From Chromera velia (lineage: Eukaryota > Sar > Chromeraceae): a stretch of DNA of 23,907 nucleotides. The stretch lies in the NCBI GenBank assembly GCA_018398765.1, contig JAHBMJ010001954.1, positions 1-23,907 on the forward strand. The letters are read 5' to 3'. Shown here piece after piece: positions 1 through 8,993 of the stretch. Numbering within the stretch: the stretch's first letter is position 1; each line of letters begins with the position of its first letter. Below the pieces are notes generated by a model that was not told the DNA's origin, ran no database searches, and worked only from the letters and a program-made list of their open reading frames with translations. The position numbers were made by a program, and so were the translations under genes.

Positions 1-63
1 CCCCACACACGTACATACACACACGCACACACACACACACACACACGCACGCACACACACACA

Positions 64-122
<59 letters not shown>

Positions 123-273
123 GGAGAGATGGACAGAGAGACAGAGAAAAAAAGACCGACAGAGAAAAAGCGATGCAGAAACGTGGACAGACAGAGACAG
201 GCAGAGCTACGCAGGTGGAGAGGCACCGAAAGGGACCCTTGACAAAGAAAGCAAGCCTCCCTCCCTCCCTCAC
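1..273. repeat. Intron of the left-edge gene with (CA)n/(GA)n microsatellite
   Basis: Positions 1-100 are an almost pure CA tract, followed by GA to about 128 and then purine-rich sequence. The donor of the minus-strand gene is at 272-273, so this block is the start of its second intron. The next exon is not in the window. Confidence 0.7.
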
Positions 274-1420
274 CGTCTGAGTATCGAGGGGCCCCGCCAC
301 GACCTCCTCGTCTGCCTCCCCCTCGCACGTTTTCTTGTCGTCAAAGAAGAAACCCTTCAGACTTCCCCCGACCACAGAGATCTTCAGACTGCCCTTGAAG
401 ACGGGCTTTGAGTATGTCTTCTTCTCATACCCGCAGCTGCACTCACAGGTGATCGTCGTGTCATACCCTGCCTTGAAGCCGTCCCCGGGGTAGGGGCTGG
501 GGCCCGGCCCGTAGGGATAGGGGGTGGGGCCGGGTCCATAGGGGAAGGAGGTGGGACCTTCCCCGCCGCCGCAGGGGGGGCAGGGGGGGCACTCGGGCTC
601 GCTTCTTCTCCTGAGGCTTCTCTTCAGGTTGGCGTTCAGGGAGAGGAGGGAGGGGGGGGGCGCACCTGTGGGGGACCCCGTTTGGTTGCCGTCGTCAAAC
701 TCGTAGTGTGCCCCGCAGAAGTCGAGCTTGGTGCAGCCGCCCATGCCTGTGCAGTCGTCCTTGTCGAAGAAGCACACGACCGTCTCATCTCCTGAGAGGT
801 GCGTGTGCTTCTTCGACGTCTCCTTCTTCCTCTGCGCACCCTTTGCGAGGGCAGAGAAGAGACGGGCGGCCTGGTGGGGAGTGAAGGACTGCAGCAGGCA
901 GAGATGATAGGGAATGCGTGTGTGTTTTCCGTGAAAACTCGTTTCTTCTCCCACTGCAATTCCACCAGAGTGTATCTTTTCAGTGTACCACAGCGCCGAC
1001 CGGATTGGACTCAGCTGGTGCCTGAAGATGAATGCATGTGCTGTCTTTGAGAAGAGCCAATCTGAAGCCGGTGTCAGGCAGGTTTGAATGCAGAAAGAAG
1101 CAAATTCAGTGTGGGCACACGTATCCGCCGAACTCAAAAATAATGAAGGCACAAACTGATAGCCCCCCCAAAGCCGTACTAGTTCAGGTGTCCCGAGAAA
1201 CATGCTACAGCGAAACCAGCAAGGTGCTTTGCGAAGCTGAGGTTCCCCCCGTGCCTGTTTGGAACGTCAACCTGCCAGGACACGCGAAACCAGGCGAAGA
1301 TACAAAATGGAAAAAAAGGAGACGGCAACTTCAAAAAGAGCCCGCCCTGCTTACCTTGGACCATTTCATTGCCAGGACCTGGCCGAACAGGCAGAAAGAG
1401 AAGAGAACCACTCGCACCAT
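274..1420 (-). CDS. Secreted Cys/Pro/Tyr-rich protein, 5' part (exons 1355-1420 and 274-888)
   Basis: Exon 1 (1420-1355) opens with ATG with A at -3 and G at +4. Its first residues, MVRVVLFSFCLFGQVLA, form a clear signal peptide, and it ends at the strong donor AAG|GTAAGC. Exon 2 (888-274) follows a good acceptor (pyrimidines then CTGCAG) in the same phase 0 and ends at ACG|GTGAGG. Exon 2 codes 205 residues: a basic Lys/Arg/His stretch, a Cys-rich part with VVCFFDKDDC and GGCTKLDFCGAHYEF, a CPPCPPCGGG turn, a short Tyr-Pro-Gly repeat (YGPGPTPYPYGPGPSPYP), then a compact segment with CECSCGY. I do not recognise a named domain. It is probably an extracellular or wall/matrix protein. The gene continues past the left edge. 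The exon 2 frame stays open upstream to about 1267, so an earlier acceptor cannot be fully excluded. Confidence 0.7.
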
Positions 1421-2377
1421 CGTGATGGACTCTGCTCTGCTCTCAGCGTTCCGTTTCCGTTCTCGAGAACCCACAGCTAGCGGGGTATGTCCGAGCACGT
1501 AAAGAGACCAGTTGGGCGGCTGCTGGATTGTAAGGGAGTCGAGGTCTCAGACTGATCAAGGAGCGTGTTTGTGTGTGTGATTGAACTTTCTCACGAGTGG
1601 TTGGAAGTGGGTCACTGCAGGGAACACACGCTGGCGCCGAGATGGTGGTTGCCTTTCGATCCCGATCAGTCACTGGCCAGTCTGGAAACAGAGGCTGCGT
1701 CAGTTGAGTTGAGAGATCGCCCCCCCAAAAGGGATCAAAAGCTAGGGTCCGGCATCGTCCGGCACGAGACGCCCGCGCGCGGGGCGCGGCATGCATGCAC
1801 CCGCGCGCTTGCATGTGCGGGCCCGCGGCCATCGGGCCCGGTCGTGCGCGCGATTGCGCGCGTGGCTATAACTCTCCATATATTCATAGCTGCACGAACT
1901 TCCTTATGCTTTTTTTGTCTCGGTTGTGCTGCAAACGTACACTTCATTGCACTTCGAGAAATCGGCAGCGAAAGGTAGCGATTCTGGCCAGGGTTCGCCT
2001 ACATTATCTACCACTCACACGTGGTCCTTCTTTATATTTTGGTTTAGTCGTTGACTTTATATGCATGTTGGACTTTATAGTGGTTGTAGTTACTAACCAG
2101 GAGCCAAAGCCGCACGCAACCGTGAATCCACTTTTCGTGGATGTGGCATCGCGGAATGTGCAGAGGCGCGTCATTCCTACTCTGCGTGTGGAGGCTTTCG
2201 TTGGTGCTTTTTGTAACAGGAGCTTTGAGCCATTCAGGCAAGTTTGCTTACTTGCCGTCTCGTCTCTTCATCGAATGAATGTATCAACATGCAGTCCCCC
2301 CATGCGTGCATGAAGTTTTCAAAGCAGCCTGAGCTTAATCATTTTCCATGCTCTTGTATTGTTTCTGGTTTCTGCAG
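1421..2377. promoter_or_regulatory. Divergent intergenic region with CpG-rich block and TGCATGCA
   Basis: This lies between the minus-strand start codon at 1420 and the first recognised exon of the plus-strand gene at 2378. About 1750-1862 is strikingly CpG-rich, with runs such as GCCCGCGCGCGGGGCGCGGC and CGTGCGCGCGATTGCGCGCG, while the flanks are AT-richer. The palindrome TGCATGCA sits inside the block at 1792-1799. It matches a motif bound by ApiAP2 factors in apicomplexans (established knowledge). A shared promoter role is inference. The 5' exon of the plus-strand gene probably also lies here, but I could not identify it. Confidence 0.4.
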
Positions 2378-3175
2378 CTGCGTCCGATGGACCGAATGAC
2401 CTCAAAGCGACCGGCACCCACGGCATGCTTCGAGCGACGGGGGTATCAGGAACAGTGAAAGCCCTCACGCCGCTCAGCCTGACAGGAAGGGGGGCAAGCG
2501 AAGAATTCACTCCCAACACACACCCTCCACCCACCGACCCCGCCTCCTCCTCAGGACCGAATGATTCAGAAGAAGAAGAAGAAGAAGAAGGGGGGGTTGT
2601 GGGACTCGTGACAGGCGGTGTCGCTGCTGGTCTCCTCATTTTTGTCCTCTGGTATTGTCGTTTCAAAGGCGCCAAAACCCGCCATAACCCGAGCAATGAG
2701 GAAGAGGAAGAGGAGGGAAGGGAGCCTCAGACGACCTGCGGCGGTCGGAGTCATTCTCCACAAGCGCACACTATTCGAAAGAGGCTGTTGAGGCGAGAGA
2801 GGAGCAGAGAAGGCGACGGGAGGCCTACGCGGCCCAGCACGCCGCGCAGTTCCAGAATTCGAATCATTCGGCCGTCGTCATCACAGAGCCCATACAGCAG
2901 CCTCCCCCCGACCCTCTGCACAGCCACACAGATCCCATGACCACAGCAGAAACAGAAGGCCCTGCTGAAACGCTCGTGTCTCCAGGGAGACAGCAGGAAC
3001 AGCAACGGGGTACTAATGCATTCTGAGACCCCCCCTCCCTTCCCCAGAGAATCAATCCCACGCCGCCGGAGAAATCGTCACCCCCGCCCCTGCCGCGCCC
3101 CCCTCTGCCTCCCGGTTGCCCCGATCGTCGTATGACTGCCACTCACCGCCTCATGAAGAATGCACTACGGCGTGA
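2378..3175 (+). CDS. Single-pass (type I-like) membrane protein, 5' end missing, exon joins uncertain
   Basis: The acceptor TTTCTGCAG ends at 2377 and opens a frame that carries one base over from a missing upstream exon. The predicted outer part is Ser/Thr/Pro-rich (THPPPTDPASSSG), followed by a Glu run and a membrane span, VVGLVTGGVAAGLLIFVLWY (about 2596-2655). The cytoplasmic tail is clearly coding in a different frame from about 2730: SESFSTSAHYSKEAVEAREE, then a Gln/Arg-rich helix and ITEPIQQPPPDP. Joining the two frames needs an intron of 3n+2 bases. GT at 2657 with AG at 2730 (74 nt) fits phase, but the donor is weak. The tail either stops at 3024-3026 or, if 3010-3047 is a 38-nt intron, continues to the stop at 3173-3175. 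A signal-peptide exon is expected upstream. Function is unknown; it may be a surface receptor or adhesin. Confidence 0.55.
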
Positions 3176-4818
3176 CAGCCTGACGCACGCAAGGAGTGCC
3201 TGGGGCTTTTGTATATTTAGGAAAGGTTTTGATTTGTCTGCCTGACTGGCGGCCCAGCGGCAGCCAGAACGGGCGGCAAAGAGGGAAGGAAGTCTGAGGG
3301 GAATGGAAGGGAATGATCAATGGGAGGCAGGCAGGAGAAAAGCGAACGAAAAAAGAAGGAAGGAAGGAGAGTCTGCATGCATGACACGAATTGAAGACTT
3401 CAATAGGACTCGAAAGAAAAAGAAAAGAAAAGAAAAACGCAACGTGCGAGGTGCATGAGGTGACGAAACGTGGGAAGGTGACAAAGATGAGTGAAGATAA
3501 AAAAGCGCAAATGGTAAGGAGAGCTGGCAAAGAAGCTGCAAGAGCCAGCGCATACAGGCAGGCAGAAAGAGCCTGAAGGACAGAGAGGGAGGGAGGGAGA
3601 AAGAGCGATCTGCATGTCGAGAGTGCGTCGTTTGAGGTATTCAGTGTCTGTTCTGCATGTGTCGAAACGAAGGCCATTGAAGGAACCCAACAGAAGAGAA
3701 GAGAAGCTTTTATTTTTGGAATTTATTTGGGAGCGCGTGGATCGAGGGAAAAAAGGAAGAGATCTATCTTCACTGGAGAAAAAGGTCTTTTTCGTGTCTT
3801 TTGTTTTCTTCATCTACCCGCACGAAAGAGAACTCACCTTCCTCCGCATCAGGCCTCCGATCGAAGACGACCAGACCTTTCTTTTGGTAAATTGTTTTCT
3901 CGCCAAAACGTTGGATGGAGAGCTAGCGTGCAAAGGGGGTGTTCTCTGTCAATGAAGATGGAGTGGAAACGAAACTTTCATGCACCCACTGTGAGTGAAA
4001 CAAGAAAGAGGGAGGGCAGGCCGCGACTGCCTTCTTTCGTTGGAGTGTGAGTGATGATCCCTGGGTCCCCCAATTTTCTCCTCCTCTGCCTGTCTGTCTG
4101 CCTGTCTGCATGCCTGCCTGCATGCCTGGATGGATATTTGTTTGCATGCCCCTCGGGTCGCCTGCCTGCCTTCCTGCCTTGCAGCCTGTTCGGGTTAGTG
4201 ACAGGCAGTGGTTTATTGAAGGGTGCATGGTGACATCGGTTGCATGTATTTGCGTTCGCTTCTTGGATGTGCTGTTCGTGATTTTGACTATCGGTTTAAT
4301 TGTCTGCATGATTTTGCCCCAATTTGTCGAGTGCCAAAGCGACCGCTGTGGCACCAGAATTTCTTATCCCTGCATGCATCCCCATGCAAGGTTTGTCTTT
4401 CCTTGAATGTGCATTCGTTCATTCATTCATTCACTTAATTAATTGCGCTGCTGCTGTACGTCTTGTGGGGATGGAATCCGATCCGGGCGGGTGCATGGGT
4501 GTCCCAGCCCATACCCATACATCTGTCTGTTTTTCTTCCACTTGGAGGATTTTTTTTTTTGTTTGGCTGTCTTTATAGGGTTCCTTGACTGATCTTTTGT
4601 TATTCCTGCTCGCCGCTAGCTGTACGTCATATATCCCGCCTGGTTCCTCTCTGTCTCTGAAGAAAGAGTGCGTCAGTTTGAGTCGGAGGGAGACGGAGAC
4701 GGCAAGGAACGGCAAGCAGTTTCATTCATTCAATTCAGGTGAAGACTTAGTGTGGCAGGTGCACGTCTTTGTTTCTGGGGCGTGCACGTCTTTGTTTCTG
4801 TCTGTGTGTCGGTTCTGT
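3176..4818. other. Gene-poor region, no supported gene
   Basis: Only low-complexity purine or pyrimidine ORFs occur here, together with short CTGC/CATG repeats (about 4087-4190) and TGCATGCA copies near 3373 and 4372. One possible minus-strand exon ending at the donor AAG|GTGAGT near 3837 is described under rejected items. I see no tRNA or other RNA gene. Confidence 0.4.
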
Positions 4819-4919
4819 TCTTTTGTCTTTGTTCTTTCTTTCTTTCTTTTCTTTCTTTCTTTCTTTCTTTCTTCCCCTTCCTTCCTTCCTTCCTTCCTTC
4901 CTTTCTTTCTTTCTTTCTT

Positions 4920-5012
<93 letters not shown>

Positions 5013-5427
5013 TTCTTTCTTTCTTTCTTTCTTTTCTTTCTTTCTTTCTTTCTTTTTTTTCTTCTTTCTTTCTTTTTTCTCTTCTTTCTTTCTTTCTTTC
5101 TTTCTTTCTTTTTCCTCTTCTTTCTTTCTTTCTTTCTTTTTTCTCTTCTTTCTTTCTTTTTTTCTCTTCTTTCTTTCTTTCTTTCTTTCTTTCTTTTTCT
5201 TCTTTCTTTCTTTTTTTCTCTTCTTTCTTTCTTTTTTCTCTTCTTTCTTTCTTTTTCCTCTTCTTTCTTTCTTTCTTTCTTTCTTTCTTTTTTCTCTTCT
5301 TTCTTTCTTTTTTTCTCTTCTTTCTTTCTTTCTTTCTTTCGTTCTTTCCTTCTTTCTTTCTTTCTTTCTTTCTTTCTTTCCTTCCTTCCTTCCTTCCTTC
5401 CTTCCCTTCTTTTCTTCCTCTCTTCAT
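4819..5427. repeat. ~600-bp (CTTT)n/(CCTT)n/(CT)n pyrimidine tract
   Basis: Nearly every base on the plus strand from about 4826 to 5415 is C or T. The tract is built of CTTT units with CTTCC blocks at both ends (about 4865-4900 and 5380-5405), a pure CT core (about 4923-4981), and an internal higher-order unit of CTTT runs separated by CTCTTC or CCTCTTC. The long plus-strand Phe/Ser/Leu and minus-strand Lys/Glu/Arg ORFs across it are artefacts of this composition. Confidence 0.95.
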
Positions 5428-5879
5428 CCGCTTCTTTCAGCCGTTCCTCCCTTGTTTGAATCAGATTCTCCCCTTTGTTTCTTTTCGAACAAGTCAAGTT
5501 TATCTTTGGGGGCACTTATCTTTGGGGTTTTCCCCTTTTCGGTCGTTCAGAGCTTTGACTGCTTTGAATGACCAATCTGGCCTTCGGGCGGCGTATGCCA
5601 GTTGAATTCTAAGAGATCGAACACTTCTCCATCCGACTTTCCGTTCTTCGTCATGACACACAGTGATCCGTTCGTTCCTTCTCCTTGCCATGTTTGAGGT
5701 CAAATGGTGCCGCTCAACACTGGGTGTCACGGGCCGCCTTGCTTTTGCGAGCATGCACCTTCAAATGGCCTTCTCATTAATTCTTGGTGAATAGACGTGA
5801 ACAGAACTTGCATCTCATGCCCTGCAGTTGGCCACAGCCCAAGTGGTGTGCTCACCGGCTTCAACTGCCTCAATTCTCA
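5428..5879. other. Unique sequence without a recognisable gene
   Basis: Ordinary-composition DNA between the pyrimidine tract and the AT-rich island. The ORFs are short and show no domain, signal peptide or good splice signals. I see nothing I can name. Confidence 0.3.
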
Positions 5880-6230
5880 ATTCATTCATTCATTCAAATC
5901 ATTGATTGATTGATTGATTGATTAAGAGATTGGACTAGAGATTGGATGAATTTAGACATTTCTATAGATTAGAACAGAGATTGGATAAATTTAGACTTTG
6001 CTATAATTATATATTATTAAATTATATACATATAACGTATTGATTGATTGCCAGTGATTAATTGATTTCATCTAACGTCACCCGAACTAATTTGAAGTAG
6101 AATTTGAACTGTTTACTGTTTACGAGAAATCGACCTCTAGTGACCACATTTGATTTGATATGATTTGATCTGATAGAATTTGATTTAATTTGATTTTTAA
6201 GATTTTAGGATTAGGATTTAGGATTAATGT
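5880..6230. repeat. (ATTC)n/(GATT)n simple repeats at the edge of an AT-rich island
   Basis: ATTC units (about 5878-5897) are followed by GATT units (about 5902-5923), a pair of AGAGATTGGAT..AATTTAGAC sequences (about 5936-5997), and irregular TTTGATTTGAT units (about 6148-6200). They lie downstream of the 3' end of the minus-strand retroelement-like relic, so they could be its 3' tail repeats. That link is inference. Confidence 0.6.
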
Positions 6231-6408
6231 CTGGAGGATTGGCCTCCTGCCCCAATGCCGAGCGCTCGACGTGCAGCGTCCAGGAAAAGTGCATACACGC
6301 GTCGGACCTTCCTGGCCGGCCCGCACAGGCCAAAAAAACCTGTGCCGCAAACTGTTTACATGATAATCAATCAATTACTATCAATCGCATGCGAAAGGCT
6401 GCAATCAA

Positions 6409-6990
6409 TCAACTCTCACTGATCGACCTGGCGGAGCTCAAACAGGCTTCAAACGGAGGCATCTCAAAACAAACGGTCGATCGATTAGAGACCAGTCTCA
6501 TTACTTCCCAGTCACTCAACCCTTTGGTTTCTCCCTCTTCCTTTGCTTGCTTCATTTGCTGCCATGTTACTGAAAACTCTTCCTGTCTTTTATTTCTTTC
6601 CTTTTCATTTGACCAAAGAATTTGGTGGGCTTGGTCCAGCTGGATGCTTGATACATCTTGCAGGCTGCATGCATTTCTCTTGCGGCATTCCTTTACGGCA
6701 GCTCGTTTTGTGATAACATCCTTCAAAAACTTATCGACGCTTCCATCTGTCTCACTTAAAAGAAAAGAAAACAAGGCAAGCCTTTCTGTCTTCCTGTTTG
6801 TCCCTTCTCCCCATTTTGGCTTTCCTGCTGCTCTTTCCCCCCTCCTTTCATTCCATGTATCTGAAAGAGCCTGCAAGCAAACAGCCCTCTTGGCATCATG
6901 TAAAAGACACTCGGTCAGAACGTGTACTTCGTCTTCAAGACTTCAACCATCTAGATGCCAAGAAGATCAGAGCAAACAATGCATTTTCTG
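6409..6990 (-). pseudogene. Decayed retroelement-like ORF with C-x2-C...H-x4-C zinc motif
   Basis: The minus strand is open for 177 codons from 6942 to the stop at 6409, and the amino acid usage looks like real protein (HDAKRAVCLQALSDTWNERR, then a Lys/Glu-rich helical region). Its start contains EDEVHVLTECLL, giving H-x4-C. A frame away and just upstream (6983-6972) is KCIVC, giving C-x2-C. Together they form the C-x2-C...H-x4-C arrangement often found at the C-terminus of non-LTR retrotransposon ORF2 proteins, in a typical context of acidic-E-H-hydrophobic-x-E-C. The two halves are separated by a stop (TAG) and a frameshift near 6930-6950, so the copy is broken. No reverse transcriptase core was found upstream. 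The family assignment is an inference from one short motif; an unrelated zinc-finger relic is possible. Confidence 0.4.
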
Positions 6991-7718
6991 TCGATTTGAT
7001 TTGATTTGAGCTTCAAGCTCAAATCTCACCAGATGTGAAGTAGATTTGAGGTTGAAGACTTGAAGTCTAAAGCTAGGTCTAGAGGTCACTCTCGACAGCA
7101 CTGAAGACGACATGGCAGAATCGACACCACTAGCAAATCCTAGAAAGCCCTGGGCCCATAGAGACCAGAAAATCACTAAAAACTATATAGACTAAAAGCT
7201 AAATTCTTCTGATTGAGCTAGATTTCGGCAAAAAGAGGACAAGGCCACGCGTTCTGTGTGAGGATGTAAGACCACTCTGCCTTACCATAGGAATTCAGTG
7301 AGTGGCCGTCACATGCCGTCACGGGAAAGCCGTTCTTGCCTGTGTTATCTTCCTTCGTGGAAGAAGACTGCCTCAGCAGTGTGTCTAGCTGCGTATCGAA
7401 CCAGCCGAACGTTAGACGCTCATTTATGGGCCGATAGCGATGGTGAATGATGATGATCGATGAGACTCTTAAAATTAATGAGCTATTATCAAAGCTAAGA
7501 CCTTACATAAGTTTTTTTCTCAGAGTTATCCTAGAGAGTCATCTTAATTTAAGAGTTGAGTTATCCCAGAGATTTGAGGTTAAAAGGTCAGATTTGAAGT
7601 AGATTTGATAGGATTTGACTAGGGATTTGATAGGCCCTATCATGCTAAAGTCTCTCAGGTCTAAGATTTGATTTGAGGTTAAACCCTACTTTAAATCAAA
7701 TCAAATCAAATCAAATCT
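6986..7718. repeat. Segment bounded by opposed (TTTGA)n arrays
   Basis: GATTTGATTTGATTTGAG at about 6994-7011 is followed by a perfect 9-bp inverted repeat (TTTGAGCTT, one C, AAGCTCAAA). About 700 bp away lies the opposite orientation, AAATCAAATCAAATCAAATC (about 7693-7716). Between them AGATTTGA(G/A)GT phrases recur (about 7040, 7570, 7595 and 7665). It may be a foldback-type element or two decayed copies of a repeat. No transposase ORF is visible. Confidence 0.45.
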
Positions 7719-8230
7719 GGACACTATTGACCTCCATGCAAAGTTTGACTTTATAGGTTTAACCATGCAAACAACCACTTCTTAGGAGTATAATAATTTT
7801 AAGTTAGCTTTCTAAATAAGACTAAGTTGCTTTCGTTTACTATAATAACTGTATTCGATCTAAATTACTTTAATAAAACTATTTTCAAGTTAAATTACTC
7901 CGCTAAATTACTCTATATATTTAATATTAAAATTGTTATAAATCTAGATTTAGGTCGAGCTTTAAATCTAGCTTTGAATGACTTGTCTATAGCTAAATTA
8001 CTGAAACTTGGAGGAAAGTGTCCTAGAAAGGGTCTAAAAAAGTGTTAAATACAAAGAAAAACTTAAACAAAGAATATTTTGTTTTAAAGTTCAAATGAAT
8101 CAAATCGTAGAACAATCGAATTTAATCTGAGTTCGATTTCTATAGCATTAATTTAATTGTGCATATAACATTTTTTAGAACTTTGAATATTTTTATCACA
8201 ATTTTGGCTAGAATTTTGGATTCCTGAGTG
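7719..8230. other. Very AT-rich unique sequence
   Basis: Much richer in A/T than the rest of the window, with frequent TAAATTACT phrases (about 7860-7915). A short plus-strand ORF (7827-8048) has Ile/Leu/Asn/Lys-rich composition that follows from base content. No gene recognised. Confidence 0.4.
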
Positions 8231-8242
8231 AATGCTTTACAG

Positions 8243-8536
8243 TCACTCTGGCGTGACTCTGCACTCTCGGTGAGAATTTCCAAGAAGGCGTCTTCTGTAG
8301 TGAATCTGTACTCTCGTCTGTACTTTGACCATGTATTTATTGAAGTCAAATAATGATTGGACTGAACCGTTTCCGTCTTTTACATAGACCCATCCCTCGG
8401 CCAAGTTCCCGGCTTTTCTAAACTCTAGTATGAAGTCGATCTCGCCACATACGGCCGTTCGATTTTGAATTTGAGCTTCACAGAGGGAGAAGGGAGGACA
8501 CTTTCTACCTGTAAGGCAACCAGAGTGAGTCGCCAT
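8243..8536 (-). CDS. Possible small ORF or relic, 97 codons, unrecognised
   Basis: An ATG at 8536 opens an ORF with balanced composition that does not look like a microsatellite translation, for example TAVCGEIDFILEFRKAGNLA and GWVYVKDGNGSVQSLFDF. It lies at the inner edge of the AT-rich island and about 450 bp beyond the stop codon of the P2X-like gene on the same strand, so it could lie in that gene's 3' untranslated region or be another relic of inserted DNA. No family was recognised and no splice signals were established. Confidence 0.2.
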   Translation of the reverse strand: MATHSGCLTGRKCPPFSLCEAQIQNRTAVCGEIDFILEFRKAGNLAEGWVYVKDGNGSVQSLFDFNKYMVKVQTRVQIHYRRRLLGNSHRECRVTPE

Positions 8537-8596
8537 CTATACACTAGTGCCTCGCATCACTTAGTTGGCATGTCTATTGACTTCCAACTACCGCCG

Positions 8597-8660
8597 TGAA
8601 GATTTCTTTCTTTCTTTCTTTCTTTCCTTCCTTCCTTCCTTCCTTCCTTCCTTTGTTCTT
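8597..8660. repeat. (CTTT)n(CCTT)n microsatellite
   Basis: CTTT units followed by CCTT units, a small version of the tract at 4826-5415, downstream of the P2X-like gene. Confidence 0.9.
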
Positions 8661-8993
8661 GCTTTGTCTCCTTTCACCCCCTCCCTCCCTCCCTGCTTTC
8701 AGCTGATCTGTCTGAATGAAATGAATGGGCTGTCAAGACAGAGAGAACATCTCTTCCTGTCCTGAAGCATCCATTCACCCATACACTCACTGCAGATGTG
8801 TCAGCTGCTCCTCCATTCCATCACAAACTCAGGGTGAATAAGGCAGGCAAAAAGAGATGGAGACTGACAGACTGGCAAGCCGACACGGATTGTCGACGCG
8901 GAGAGACGGCCAAGGGGCAGGGGGGGGCTGCTTGCATCTATGGAGTCTTTCTCTCTCAAGGTCCCCCCCGAGCCCTGCAGCCCCTAGCAAAGT

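Noticed and set aside
1443-2313. Several overlapping ORFs in the divergent intergenic region
   Set aside because: They are open mainly because of CpG-rich composition. None has a signal peptide with a donor in the phase needed by the exon at 2378.
3837-3927. Possible minus-strand exon (EKTIYQKKGLVVFDRRPDAE) ending at AAG|GTGAGT
   Set aside because: The donor is strong and the peptide plausible, but the acceptor is poor and no neighbouring exon joins in phase.
4585-5605. Long plus-strand Phe/Ser/Leu ORFs and minus-strand Lys/Glu/Arg ORFs
   Set aside because: They are translations of the CTTT/CT tract in several frames at once, with no splice or start evidence.
6227-7009. 260-codon plus-strand ORF
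   Set aside because: Ser/Cys/Phe-rich and antisense to the more protein-like minus frame; it has no domain or exon signals.
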